Assembly (NCBI GenBank): GCA_023715865.1 | Contig: JAMBOW010000002.1 | Span: 825,948-889,947 of the forward strand | From: Neobacillus mesonae | GTDB taxonomy: Bacteria; Bacillota; Bacilli; Paenibacillales; Paenibacillaceae | Length of the DNA: 64,000 bases | Direction of reading: 5' to 3' | Shown: positions 1 to 8,269 of the stretch, piece by piece | Numbering within the stretch: position 1 is the stretch's first letter | How the letters are laid out: every line of letters starts with the position of its first letter | The notes under the pieces: model-generated | What the model was told of the DNA's origin: nothing | The model's input: the letters and a program-made list of their open reading frames with translations, nothing else | Databases searched by the model: none | Position numbers and translations under genes: made by a program

Positions 1-364
1 CCATGCCATACAGTGGACTGAAGAAGGTTGACTGCAGTTCCATAAGAACTTTTCCGTCCTCAGCAAGACCTTCATAAATACGCTTCAGCCGATCCAGCTC
101 CGTGGTCGTAATGGCAAGGGTCAACTGATCGCCGAGTGTGAAAGGCTGTCCCTGCATCGTATCAGAGAACAAAATTTTATTGCCATCAAACTCAAGTGCC
201 CCGTGCAAAACACGGTTTTTCAGATGTTCAGGCACAGGTTCATTTGCACCCGGCATATCGCCATATGTCTGTACACCTAAATTTTTAGCCTGCAGCACCT
301 TTTCATAGAAAGAAATGGCTTCAGCACACTGCCCATCCAAATAGATATACGGTGAGATGATCAT
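1..364 (-). CDS. VOC family protein (PhnB/YjdN type), 3' end outside window
   Basis: The reading frame starts at ATG 364 and runs off the window edge, giving 121 residues. It opens with MIISPYIYLDGQCAEAISFY, and it carries the family pattern of a short beta strand followed by an EAI-x-FY helix. It also has a QTYGDMPG stretch and a later strand with GALEFDGNKILFSD. This is the PhnB/YjdN branch of the vicinal-oxygen-chelate (glyoxalase/bleomycin resistance) superfamily, which is usually about 135-150 residues long, so only the last part should be missing. Substrate is unknown for most members. The assignment to the superfamily is firm; any specific activity would be a guess. Confidence 0.8.
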   Translation of the reverse strand, partial: MIISPYIYLDGQCAEAISFYEKVLQAKNLGVQTYGDMPGANEPVPEHLKNRVLHGALEFDGNKILFSDTMQGQPFTLGDQLTLAITTTELDRLKRIYEGLAEDGKVLMELQSTFFSPLYGM

Positions 365-461
365 TGACACAGCACAGCCTCATTTCCTCAAATTGTATAG
401 GTTAAGACATGACTACCTATCTTCTTCATTATATATAAATTAGGATAAGCCACTACAATGA

Positions 462-1490
462 TTATGCCCCAAGCTTCAGCAAAAACAATTCAAGCCCCAG
501 AACCTTATCAATAGCCCCCGTCTTCATCTGATAGTCTAGTTCACTCAAATGCTTAATAATGCTGCGCAAGCGCTCAGACTGGAACCTCTTCGATTGCTCT
601 CCGGCAATTTTGACTGCATAGGGGTGCAGCCCCAGCTGACTTGCGATTTGCTGCTGGGAATAGCTCTGTGCCGCCAGTTCTTTAACCTGCAAAATAATCC
701 GGAATTGTCTAGCAATAAGAGCCATAATTTTGATAGGCTCTTCCTTTTGCTTTAATAATTCATAGAATATTTCAAGCGCCTTGCTCAATCTTAAGCCGGC
801 AATCTCTTCTACCATGGCAAAAATATTTTGTTCCGTATTCCGGGCTACCATTCCCTCAACATCCGAAGACGTAACCGTTCCGCCAGTACCTGCATACAGG
901 CACAGCTTGTCCACTTCTGCTGATAAAATTTGCAGACTCGTACCCGCTCGCTGGACTAAAGTCTCAGCAGCTGCCTTTTCAAGAGTCACGTTGCGAGCGC
1001 CTGCCTTTTTTGTAATCCAGCTGATCAGCTCGTCTCCTTGCAGAGGACCAAAGGACAAAACAGAGGCCTTACTCTTCATTGTCTTTACTATTTTTTTACG
1101 TTCATCCAGCTTCTCACCCTGTACGAGAAAGATCAGTATGCTGTAATCAGCTGGATTATCCAGATACGTCAATAACGACTCTATGCGATGCTCGATCTTT
1201 GAGTTATCTTTGCCCGCTGTGAACAGCAGGTTATCACGAACAAAAATAAGCTTTCGAGGCACCAAAAAAGGAACCGTCTCCGCTTCCTCAATCACTTGTT
1301 CAATAGGCGTATCGGCTGTATCGTAAGTTGCAATTGCAAAATCACGATGAGCTTCTTCAATCAGCTGCTCCTTCATCGTATCTGCAAACTGCTTCATTTG
1401 GTATTTCTCCGTCCCATAAAGCAAATATACGCTGGCCGGATCACCGCCACGAATTGCTTTTATTGCCGTCTTTACATCACTCACGGACAC
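462..1490 (-). CDS. holA: DNA polymerase III delta subunit
   Basis: This 342-residue protein matches the delta subunit of the clamp-loader complex, which opens the beta sliding clamp so it can be placed on primed DNA. The N-terminal part has the typical VYLLYGTEKYQM start and a divergent P-loop-like region, followed by an AAA+ lid. The C-terminal helical collar has the family pattern IKIMALIARQFRIILQVKEL near residue 255 and ends in LDYQMKTG...LELFLLKL. Length is normal for Bacillales (about 340). It stands alone on the minus strand, just beyond a hairpin that should end transcription of the sigma/anti-sigma genes upstream, so it needs its own promoter in the roughly 240-bp gap before it. Confidence 0.95.
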   Translation of the reverse strand: MSVSDVKTAIKAIRGGDPASVYLLYGTEKYQMKQFADTMKEQLIEEAHRDFAIATYDTADTPIEQVIEEAETVPFLVPRKLIFVRDNLLFTAGKDNSKIEHRIESLLTYLDNPADYSILIFLVQGEKLDERKKIVKTMKSKASVLSFGPLQGDELISWITKKAGARNVTLEKAAAETLVQRAGTSLQILSAEVDKLCLYAGTGGTVTSSDVEGMVARNTEQNIFAMVEEIAGLRLSKALEIFYELLKQKEEPIKIMALIARQFRIILQVKELAAQSYSQQQIASQLGLHPYAVKIAGEQSKRFQSERLRSIIKHLSELDYQMKTGAIDKVLGLELFLLKLGA

Positions 1491-1532
1491 ACCTCCATCC
1501 TTACTATCCTAACAGAAAAACAGTAAGACAAC

Positions 1533-1576
1533 AAAGGGACCTCCTCTGCTAATTATAAGCAGATACAGGTCCCTTT
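1533..1576 (-). terminator. terminator-like hairpin after the sigma/anti-sigma operon
   Basis: AAAGGGACCT at 1533-1542 pairs with AGGTCCCTTT at 1567-1576, and an inner AGCAGA/TCTGCT pairing extends the stem. On the minus strand a T-rich stretch follows. It would end transcripts of the anti-sigma gene whose stop is at 1733. The rest of the gap between 1577 and 1732 holds no supported gene. Confidence 0.6.
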
Positions 1577-1732
1577 GCTCTAGCATCTATATAAACGCCG
1601 GAATTCCGAAGACTGGCTCTAGAAACCATTCGGCCGGCGGTCATACGACGCCTTTCATAAACCTTTGACTCATCTTAAATGATGAATCATCATATACATA
1701 TTCAGGTGCTAACCAAATGGTGTGGGTGGGTC

Positions 1733-3133
1733 TTATTTTTTGGATTCAGAAGGTGTCGTTTCTATATTCGAGCTAGGTGTCGTGCTGTTTTGTGATGAAG
1801 ACGGTGCCGTGGTGTTTGTGCTTTCCGACTTCAAGGGAACAGCATAGCTGTGCTGTGTTGTTTTGCCTTCAGACTCCATTTCATAATTATAAGTTAAGCT
1901 GTCTTCCGTCCAGCTACCTGTGATCCAAGTTCCTTTGATTTCGATCTCTTGCAGCAGCTTCTTTTCTTCCTTACTTGCTCCACCAAGCTGATACACACTT
2001 AGTTTGTTGTCCTTGAGATCCACTAAATACTGGCCGTCTGGTGATAGCCATTTCGGAGAAATCGTTGTGGCAATCGTCGGAACATTCATGCTCTTCAGGC
2101 CTTGGCTTTGAAGCTGGGATTCGCTGCTTCCAGACGAATTTCCTGCTGCGGCATCACCATTCTCTGATGGTGCAGGCTGAGCCTGGATGCTGAACATCCC
2201 AGATTCAGGTGCCGTTTCAGTAGACCCGGTCTGGCTTTCGCTATTATTTTCCTTACCTTGTGTCATACTTTGCTGACCGCTCTCGTCCGGCTTGGAGGAT
2301 GGAGGCGTGTTGGTACCTGAAGCAGGTACACTCTTATCCTGCGACGAAGACGGGGCCACCTGATCATTCTTCACTCCCTCTCCAGATGAAGCTTGGGAAG
2401 AAGACGGCTGCTCAGCTGTACCTTGTGAGGCAGTTCCCGATTCAGAGCTCCCATCTTTTGGAGCTGTAGCTTCTGTGTCCGCAGCCACTTCGCTTTCGGC
2501 TTGTTTCGGATCAACCAGCACCTGTTCTGAAGAAGCAGTTTCGTCTGATTCAGTATCTGGAGCGTCAGGTGTCTTGGACTGATCATCAGCAAATTCCTTC
2601 AACTGGGTACTTTCTTCCGGTTGTTCCGCCTGTTTAAAGGCCCCCCCGCTGCCGCTGGTTGGATCGGAATCCTGATCAACCTCACTCATAAGCTGCAAAT
2701 CCACTTCTGCTTGATCCAAATTCTGAGGTTCGTAATTAAAAACAGCGATACCAAGAACAATAGCTGCAGCAGCAGTCCCCATGAATATACGTCCGACACG
2801 GGATTTCATCCAGCGCTGTGAGGATTTATTCTTCTGGCGGTCAGACAATGCGATAACCTCTGACTCCTTCTTCATTTCCTGCAGTGTGCTTCCTTGTTCC
2901 TTCTTTGCCTTATCCATCGCATCAAGCTGTGGCATAATTCGATCTACCAAGCTAAATGGCGGGGCTACGTCAGGCAATGCTTGCAAATCTCTTGAAAGAG
3001 CTTTTAGTATTTCAAATTTCTCGGAGCAGCTTTTGCACGTCTTTAGATGGGCAAAAAGCTGCTCTTTTTCCAGATCGTTTAGATCATCATCGATATATCG
3101 GTGCATGCTTTCCACCACCTCTTGGCATTTCAT
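1733..3133 (-). CDS. anti-sigma factor with zinc-binding N-terminus and membrane segment
   Basis: A 466-residue putative zf-HC2 anti-sigma factor. The ZAS motif is C3, H29, C33 and C36 (H-x3-C-x2-C), the part that clamps an ECF sigma factor in the cytoplasm. A single hydrophobic segment follows at about residues 115-130 (GTAAAAIVLGIAVF). The next roughly 200 residues are a low-complexity Ser/Thr/Glu/Gln/Pro region, then a small folded C-terminal domain (WLSPDGQYLVDLKDNKLSVY) with another Ser/Thr-rich tail. The start ATG directly abuts the sigma factor stop codon (TAG then ATG), so the two are translationally coupled. Release by regulated proteolysis, as for RsiW, is inference from the family; the long extracytoplasmic linker makes it far larger than RsiW (about 200). 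Confidence 0.85.
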   Translation of the reverse strand: MKCQEVVESMHRYIDDDLNDLEKEQLFAHLKTCKSCSEKFEILKALSRDLQALPDVAPPFSLVDRIMPQLDAMDKAKKEQGSTLQEMKKESEVIALSDRQKNKSSQRWMKSRVGRIFMGTAAAAIVLGIAVFNYEPQNLDQAEVDLQLMSEVDQDSDPTSGSGGAFKQAEQPEESTQLKEFADDQSKTPDAPDTESDETASSEQVLVDPKQAESEVAADTEATAPKDGSSESGTASQGTAEQPSSSQASSGEGVKNDQVAPSSSQDKSVPASGTNTPPSSKPDESGQQSMTQGKENNSESQTGSTETAPESGMFSIQAQPAPSENGDAAAGNSSGSSESQLQSQGLKSMNVPTIATTISPKWLSPDGQYLVDLKDNKLSVYQLGGASKEEKKLLQEIEIKGTWITGSWTEDSLTYNYEMESEGKTTQHSYAVPLKSESTNTTAPSSSQNSTTPSSNIETTPSESKK

Positions 3134-3679
3134 CTACGTTACACCACCTTTCTGATACTCCTGTAATAGATTTTGCAATTGCTGCCTGGCTCTAAACAGA
3201 TAGGATTTAACCGTATTAAGCGGCAAATCAAGACAATCTGCGATTTCGTTATAAGAGAGGTCCTGCAAATATCTGAGTACGATCACGGCTCTGTGATGCT
3301 CGGAAAGCTGATTAATTGCACTTTGGACGTCCTTCGATACATACGTTAGCATCACTTCGTGCTCGACATCCTGTCGGTCTTCAAAGACCATTTCATGTTC
3401 TTCAATGGAAACTGTAGGTTTAGTCCTTCTGAATTTATCAATACAAATATTAGTTACTATACGCTGAACCCAGGTTTTAAACTGCGCTTTTTCTTCGTAC
3501 GAATCAATCTTGGTGTAAATGCGGATCAGTGCTTCTTGGGCAGCATCTAGTGCATCCTGCTCATTATTTAAAATGTAGTATGCCGTTTTATAGACGTGCT
3601 GTTCAATTTCTCGCAGTAGGGTAATTAGAGCGTCGCGATCGCCTGATTGAGCGGCTCTTATGAGTCCCTGCTCTACCAC
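3134..3679 (-). CDS. ECF RNA polymerase sigma factor (SigW-like)
   Basis: This is a group-4 sigma factor with region 2 (AYYILNNEQDALDAAQEAL, then W-VQRIVTNICIDKFRR) and region 4 (AVIVLRYLQDLSYNEIADCL, then NTVKSYLFRAR). It directs core RNA polymerase to envelope-stress type promoters and is held by the anti-sigma factor encoded directly downstream. I chose GTG 3679 (181 aa) because AAGGAGAGGG lies just upstream. The longer frame to 3721 would add 14 residues (TCVSKDTRRGG...) that are not sigma-like. Length is right for SigW/SigM-like factors (about 165-190). Autoregulation is expected for such pairs, but I could not find a convincing ECF promoter upstream. Confidence 0.92.
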   Translation of the reverse strand: MVEQGLIRAAQSGDRDALITLLREIEQHVYKTAYYILNNEQDALDAAQEALIRIYTKIDSYEEKAQFKTWVQRIVTNICIDKFRRTKPTVSIEEHEMVFEDRQDVEHEVMLTYVSKDVQSAINQLSEHHRAVIVLRYLQDLSYNEIADCLDLPLNTVKSYLFRARQQLQNLLQEYQKGGVT

Positions 3680-3721
3680 AAAGGATCCCCCTCTCCTTGT
3701 ATCCTTACTGACGCAAGTCAT

Positions 3722-4297
3722 GCTTGAATTGTTGCATGTATGCGTGAGTAATATACGTCAAATGACATTAATTAAGAATTTATGTAATATAAGAAATACG
3801 TCTATCGACGAACTTTCAAAATAGACAGACCGCGATTAGAGGTCGTTTTTCTTGCGATATCAGGTGACTCCTCCCACGAAATGAATACATTCTGTTATTG
3901 TTATCTTAGAAAATAATAGGTTTTTGAAGTAAAACCTTCCTATACAATATCAAAATTATGGAATATCGTCATCCAAATTCCGTCAGTTCATTTATACCAG
4001 CTGTTTGCTGAAGCGTATGGTACCAAGGTTTGGTTATAGTTTGGGTATATCTGCACTTTTGACACAATAAGACGAACCTATATTCCTGTATCTGAGTTAT
4101 CACTTTATCCTATAAAACGATTCTTTTGGCATATATTATTTGCCATGACGCTGATGATTTGAGCCGTTCGCCGAGTAGATTTGCTGGCAGCAATACTGGA
4201 TAATAATTACTATATCCCTCATTACTCCACAAACTTGAAACTTAAGCAGGCTTGATATAGGTTTTGCTTAAACTTAACTACATGAGGAGGTTACATT
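3722..4297. other. 576-bp AT-rich intergenic stretch without a supported gene
   Basis: This gap separates the divergent sigma factor and the 4298 membrane-protein gene. No frame with both a ribosome binding site and coding character was found on either strand. On the minus strand TGAAAG and CGTATT occur near 3805-3825, but they are only 12 bp apart, too close for a normal ECF promoter (about 16). On the plus strand a strong GAGGAGG ribosome binding site at about 4283 belongs to the next gene. Confidence 0.5.
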
Positions 4298-4873
4298 ATG
4301 AAATTGGTTTTCTCATTGATTGGAAGCATTATGACTATACTTGGATTGTATTTATTCTCGTATAACTGGTTCAGTGGAAATTATATAAGTAATCCGACAA
4401 ATGAGAACCCTGGCAGCTTTCCAAATGCTTCTTACTTCATTACCGGATTCTATATCTTTCCCTTACTTTGTCTTGTCTTCTTCATCCTGTACATGATCTT
4501 CTATAAGAAGATCAATATAAGGGGAATTGTACTAAGCGGCATGGTTGGTTTTTGGCTATTCAGCCTGCTTACGACGATCTCTTCTTCACCAATTTATTAC
4601 TATCTGCCTTTAATTGTGATTGTACTGGGAGCTTTTCTGGTAAGATTCAAAGGTTCCGGGCAAGCCATGAACTGGACTCTGGCTGGAACAGCTGCAGGCT
4701 GGCTGATTGCCTACCTGATCGTTATTGCTTTAAGAGCAATCCAAAACTCGCTCACCTCCTATTTTTATTTTGATCCCTCTCAAAAAATCTTTGTACTTGC
4801 CATGATTCTTGTCTTCGGTATTGCAGGATGGTTGATTGGGCGAAAGAAAAATCAAAACCGGATGAAATTTTGA
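4298..4873 (+). CDS. multi-pass membrane protein of unknown function
   Basis: A 191-residue integral membrane protein with about five hydrophobic segments: residues 1-22, about 45-68, 76-92, 98-112, 122-145 and 160-178 are all strongly apolar. Short polar loops such as FSGNYISNPTNENPGSF (residues 27-43) lie between them. It starts at an ATG 8 bases after GAGGAGG. No conserved catalytic motif was recognised. It is followed by a strong intrinsic terminator and appears to be a single-gene unit upstream of the PadR gene. No function is proposed. Confidence 0.8.
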   Translation: MKLVFSLIGSIMTILGLYLFSYNWFSGNYISNPTNENPGSFPNASYFITGFYIFPLLCLVFFILYMIFYKKINIRGIVLSGMVGFWLFSLLTTISSSPIYYYLPLIVIVLGAFLVRFKGSGQAMNWTLAGTAAGWLIAYLIVIALRAIQNSLTSYFYFDPSQKIFVLAMILVFGIAGWLIGRKKNQNRMKF

Positions 4874-4879
4874 GATTTG

Positions 4880-4913
4880 AAAAAAGCCGACTGGTAGAAG
4901 TCGGCTTTTTTTA
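4880..4913 (+). terminator. intrinsic terminator
   Basis: AAGCCGACT and AGTCGGCTT form a 9-bp stem with a 6-base loop, followed by TTTTTTT. It ends the 4298-4873 gene. Confidence 0.9.
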
Positions 4914-4929
4914 TTGGAGTTAAATAATG

Positions 4930-5001
4930 TTGAGTTTCTAGTAAATATCCAATATACTCATATACATAGATTTACGATACATAGATATACGATGTATAGG
5001 A
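4930..5001 (+). promoter_or_regulatory. sigma-A promoter and repeat-rich operator of the padR operon
   Basis: TTGAGT at 4930-4935 and TATACT at 4953-4958 are separated by 17 bp, a good vegetative promoter. Downstream, between about 4965 and 5000, lie overlapping near-palindromic copies of ATAC(G)ATACAT/ATACGATGTAT. PadR regulators bind such ATAC-N-GTAT type palindromes in their own promoters, so this is the likely autoregulatory operator. Confidence 0.6.
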
Positions 5002-5016
5002 GGGGTGTGTTGGAAG

Positions 5017-5346
5017 ATGCCAGTAAACAAAGAGCTCCTTAAAGGAAGCACAGTAACGTTAATTTTATCCGTATTGAACCAGCAAGAAATGTACGGATAT
5101 GAGTTGATCAAAGAAATCGAGTCACGCTCAAACGGGGTTTTTCTGATGAAGGAAGGAACTTTATATCCTATTCTCCATTCGCTCGAAACCGAGGGATGGC
5201 TCGTATCTTATTGGGATCAGCCGGACGGACGCAAACGGAAATATTACAAGATTACGGATCAGGGTAAGAAACAGCTGCATGCAAAGACCAAAGAATGGAT
5301 TCAATTCCGAACTGCAGTAGATACCATTGTTGGGGAGGGGCAATAA
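5017..5346 (+). CDS. PadR family transcriptional regulator
   Basis: A 109-residue PadR-type winged-helix regulator. It has the family signature LSVLNQQEMYGYELIKEIE (helix 1-2), the recognition region MKEGTLYPILHSLETEGWL and the wing DGRKRKYYKIT. Start ATG 5017 lies 11 bases after GGAGGGG; an in-frame GTG at 5005 would add four residues and overlaps that ribosome binding site. Its stop is 3 bases before the TTG start of the next gene, so the two are cotranscribed. PadR proteins paired with HAAS-domain membrane proteins usually repress their own operon. Confidence 0.92.
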   Translation: MPVNKELLKGSTVTLILSVLNQQEMYGYELIKEIESRSNGVFLMKEGTLYPILHSLETEGWLVSYWDQPDGRKRKYYKITDQGKKQLHAKTKEWIQFRTAVDTIVGEGQ

Positions 5347-5348
5347 CA

Positions 5349-6647
5349 TTGCGTCAATTCGAGGATCATAACGTTATCCGGGAGTTTTTAGACCAGGTAT
5401 GTGCCCCTATTCGGGCAAAGCAAATGCACTCGGAAATACGTGAAGAGCTGAAAAGTCACATCGAGGAACGAATGGAATCGCTGAGATTAGAGGGCTCTTC
5501 AGAGGATACGATCGCCGAGCGTGCTGTTAAGGACATGGGCGAGCCGTATGAGATCGGGCAAAGTTTGAATACAATCCATCGTCCTGTGACAGATTGGAAG
5601 CTTCTGCTGCTGATTGCTTTGTTGACAGCAGTCGGACTTTTTGGAGCGTTAAGTGTGCAATTTATGGATTCAACCTCACAGCTGTACAAACATAATTTCG
5701 ATAGATACGCCTTTTATATGGGTTTGGGATTCGTCTTTTTCACCGCTTTTTATTTCTTAAACTACCAAAAGCTCAAAGCGTACTCTGCCGCTCTTTTTTT
5801 GATTATTCTCGCACTTATGACATTCTCCATACTGTTTGGAATTAGACTTAATGGGATGAGCGGATATCTTGCTCTCGGTATGTTCAGCTTTAACATCTGT
5901 CATTTATCCGTGCTTCCCCTCCTGCTCACGGTAAGCGGTATGAAGCCGTCCTCAGAGTGGGGGAAGTTTGAAGGAATATACCGAACCATGTACTTGGGAG
6001 TGCTGCCCATCATCATCCAGATCCTAGCTAATCAATCTGTGGCTGCAGTACTGTACTTTACCGGCTTTACCGTTATTACATGGATGAATAAGAAAAACAT
6101 TTCTCAATTCATATACCTCTCAGTCCTCCCATCTATTGTGTTGACTGTCTGCTTTCTGTTTCGTAAGGATTATTTAATGGAAAGAGTTCAGCAATTTATT
6201 AGACCAGATGCTTATATGAAAGTTCAGGCGATCGAGGCGATACGTGATGCAGGCTGGTTCGGTCAAGGATTTGCTGCCATGAATACCAGATTGCCTTATA
6301 TTCATCACGATTCTATCTTTCCATACCTTATATACTGCTTCGGTTGGGGGTTTGCTCTTTTGCTGGGGGTGATAGTCACTCTCTTCTTGCTTAGAATGTG
6401 GAGCCTGAGAAATGAGATCCGTGATGTTTATGGAAAGTTATTGGTTACCGTAACAATCCTTTTATTCGGAATCCGGCTGGTGTGGCCAATTCTGTCTGCT
6501 TTTGGATTTCTTCCTATGGTCAGCATCATTATGCCGTTTATCGGCTATAGCGGTTCATTCCAAGTACTTGACTTCGCAGCAATCGGGTTGCTCTTATCGA
6601 TCTATCGTCGCAAAAACATGATTCCAAGTTTAAGAACTAAATATTAA
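5349..6647 (+). CDS. HAAS-domain protein fused to an FtsW/RodA-like membrane domain
   Basis: A 432-residue protein. Residues 1-75 look like the HAAS/permease-prefix domain often encoded next to PadR genes (EIREELKSHIEERMESL, then AERAVKDMGEPYEIGQSL). From about residue 80 there are roughly ten hydrophobic segments resembling the SEDS family (FtsW/RodA/SpoVE), including the late motif RDAGWFGQGFAAMNTRLPYIHHDSIF, comparable with the conserved SEDS segment before the last helices. SEDS proteins polymerise peptidoglycan glycan strands; whether this divergent, PadR-controlled member does so is not established. Start TTG 5349 follows GGGGAGGGG by 8 bases and fits the N-terminus of relatives better than ATG 5295. 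Confidence 0.8.
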   Translation: MRQFEDHNVIREFLDQVCAPIRAKQMHSEIREELKSHIEERMESLRLEGSSEDTIAERAVKDMGEPYEIGQSLNTIHRPVTDWKLLLLIALLTAVGLFGALSVQFMDSTSQLYKHNFDRYAFYMGLGFVFFTAFYFLNYQKLKAYSAALFLIILALMTFSILFGIRLNGMSGYLALGMFSFNICHLSVLPLLLTVSGMKPSSEWGKFEGIYRTMYLGVLPIIIQILANQSVAAVLYFTGFTVITWMNKKNISQFIYLSVLPSIVLTVCFLFRKDYLMERVQQFIRPDAYMKVQAIEAIRDAGWFGQGFAAMNTRLPYIHHDSIFPYLIYCFGWGFALLLGVIVTLFLLRMWSLRNEIRDVYGKLLVTVTILLFGIRLVWPILSAFGFLPMVSIIMPFIGYSGSFQVLDFAAIGLLLSIYRRKNMIPSLRTKY

Positions 6648-6654
6648 ATACCCT

Positions 6655-6690
6655 GAAGAACTCCATCATACATGGAGCTCTTCTTTTTTT
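6655..6690 (+). terminator. intrinsic terminator
   Basis: GAAGAACTCCAT pairs with ATGGAGCTCTTC (one mismatch), followed by TTTTTTT. It ends the PadR operon. Confidence 0.9.
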
Positions 6691-6692
6691 AT

Positions 6693-6721
6693 GGATAAAA
6701 GCACCTCTTAAGGAAACTATA
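6693..6721 (+). promoter_or_regulatory. possible forespore (SigF/SigG-type) promoter of the ger operon
   Basis: GGATA at 6693-6697 and GGAAACTATA at 6712-6721 lie 14 bp apart, between the preceding terminator and the germination operon. The pair resembles the G(C/T)ATA and GG-x2-A spacing of SigF/SigG promoters, and germinant receptor operons are SigG-dependent in Bacillus. The match is imperfect, so this is a suggestion. Confidence 0.35.
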
Positions 6722-6753
6722 AAAGAAACTGATTGGTAAGGGAGATGAGAGCA

Positions 6754-8262
6754 TTGGATATACAGCATACCGAAAACACACCAAAATTTCTCTCGACTGA
6801 TCTAGATAAAAACTTGAGGACGTTAAGCTTACTGCTGAACGATCCCAGCGATCTAACTACGAAAGTATTAACAGTTGGGGGAAGCGAGTACAGGACGGCC
6901 ATTGTCAGCTTAGAAGGCTTATCTGACCAAATCCTTGTAAAGGAACAAGTGATTAACCCTATACAACAGAACCAAAAGATGACTGATGAATCTCTTAAAG
7001 ATCCTCATCTAGCTCTTCATGACATAGAAAATCAAATGATTGCTCTTCAAATAACCCAGCGAACTAAAAACTGGGTTGAGCTGCTGCCTTTTTTTCTATC
7101 GGGGGATACTGTACTGATGCTAGAAGGTGCCGACGAGGCCTTAATTATCAAGAGCAGGAAATGGCCTGCCAGAAGCATCGAAGAACCTCAAACGGAGGCG
7201 CTGGTTCGTGGACCTCGTATAGGTTTTACGGAAAGCATTTATACAAATATATCGCTGCTGAGACGAAATATCAGGGAACCAGGGCTAACCATTGATTCGC
7301 ATACGATCGGCAGAAGATCAAACCAAACACTTTGTATTGTATATATCAATGGACTCACGAATACCGAGCTGATTAATGAAGTCGAGCGCAGAATAAAGAC
7401 CTTGGATCTGGATTTTGCTCCGGAATCGGGAACGATTGAGCAGTGGATAGAAGACAGCTTTCTGTCGCCGTTTCCACAAATCTTAAATACGGAAAGACCG
7501 GATAAAGTGACCGCTGCCTTACTGCAGGGAAAAATCGCCATCCTCCTGGATGGTACACCTTTCGTTCTTTTGCTTCCGTTTACGTTTGTATCCTTGCTGC
7601 ATTCGCCTGAGGATTACTATGAGAGATGGATTATAGGTTCTTTGATCCGTTTGCTTCGACTTGCCGCCATATTCATCACCTTGTTTCTCCCTGCGCTCTA
7701 CATTGCCATATTATCTTTCCATCCAGGAATGATTCCTTTTAAGCTTGTTTTCTCCATCGCTGCTTCAAGAGAAGGCGTTCCGTTTCCAGCAGTTATCGAA
7801 GCTATATTAATGGAAGTGACGCTTGAATTGCTGCGTGAAGCAGGGATTCGACTGCCGAAGCCCATCGGTCAAACGATTGGTATCGTTGGAGGACTTGTTA
7901 TCGGAGAGGCTGCTGTTCAAGCAGGAATTGTAAGTCCTATTATGGTCATTATCGTGGCACTCACTGCAATCTCTTCATTTGCCATTCCTTCTTACAGTGC
8001 AGGGATTTCCTTTCGAATGCTTCGTTTTGTGACAATGATTGCTGCAAGCTTCCTCGGACTATACGGCATAGTGATGGTGTTTATCATGATTTGCCTTCAT
8101 CTTGTAAGGCTGCAGAGCTTTGGTGTCCCATATCTAACTCCTATAGCCCCGTCATTCAGTCATGATTGGAAGGATATGTTCATACGACTGCCCGTCACAT
8201 GGCTGACAAGAAGACCGTTATTTATGAAGCCTGAGGACAAGAATCGAGCAAAGAAACGGTGA
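6754..8262 (+). CDS. spore germinant receptor A subunit (GerA/GerKA family)
   Basis: A 502-residue inner-membrane subunit of a nutrient germinant receptor, which detects germinants and triggers ion release in dormant spores. The soluble N-terminal half contains the family motifs LLPFFLSGDTVLMLEG and EPQTEALVRGPRIGFTESI, followed by NISLLRRNI. The C-terminal part carries about five membrane segments, with PEDYYERWIIGSLIRLLR before the first and GQTIGIVGGLVIGEAAVQAGI between later ones. I prefer TTG 6754, 9 bases after AAGGGAG; in-frame ATG 6745 and TTG 6733 overlap or precede that site. First gene of a four-gene operon. Confidence 0.93.
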   Translation: MDIQHTENTPKFLSTDLDKNLRTLSLLLNDPSDLTTKVLTVGGSEYRTAIVSLEGLSDQILVKEQVINPIQQNQKMTDESLKDPHLALHDIENQMIALQITQRTKNWVELLPFFLSGDTVLMLEGADEALIIKSRKWPARSIEEPQTEALVRGPRIGFTESIYTNISLLRRNIREPGLTIDSHTIGRRSNQTLCIVYINGLTNTELINEVERRIKTLDLDFAPESGTIEQWIEDSFLSPFPQILNTERPDKVTAALLQGKIAILLDGTPFVLLLPFTFVSLLHSPEDYYERWIIGSLIRLLRLAAIFITLFLPALYIAILSFHPGMIPFKLVFSIAASREGVPFPAVIEAILMEVTLELLREAGIRLPKPIGQTIGIVGGLVIGEAAVQAGIVSPIMVIIVALTAISSFAIPSYSAGISFRMLRFVTMIAASFLGLYGIVMVFIMICLHLVRLQSFGVPYLTPIAPSFSHDWKDMFIRLPVTWLTRRPLFMKPEDKNRAKKR

Positions 8263-8269
8263 TCCTTAT

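Noticed and set aside
3800..3830. TGAAAG and CGTATT as an ECF autoregulatory promoter of the sigma factor gene
   Set aside because: The spacing is 12 bp rather than about 16, so it does not fit a SigW-type promoter.
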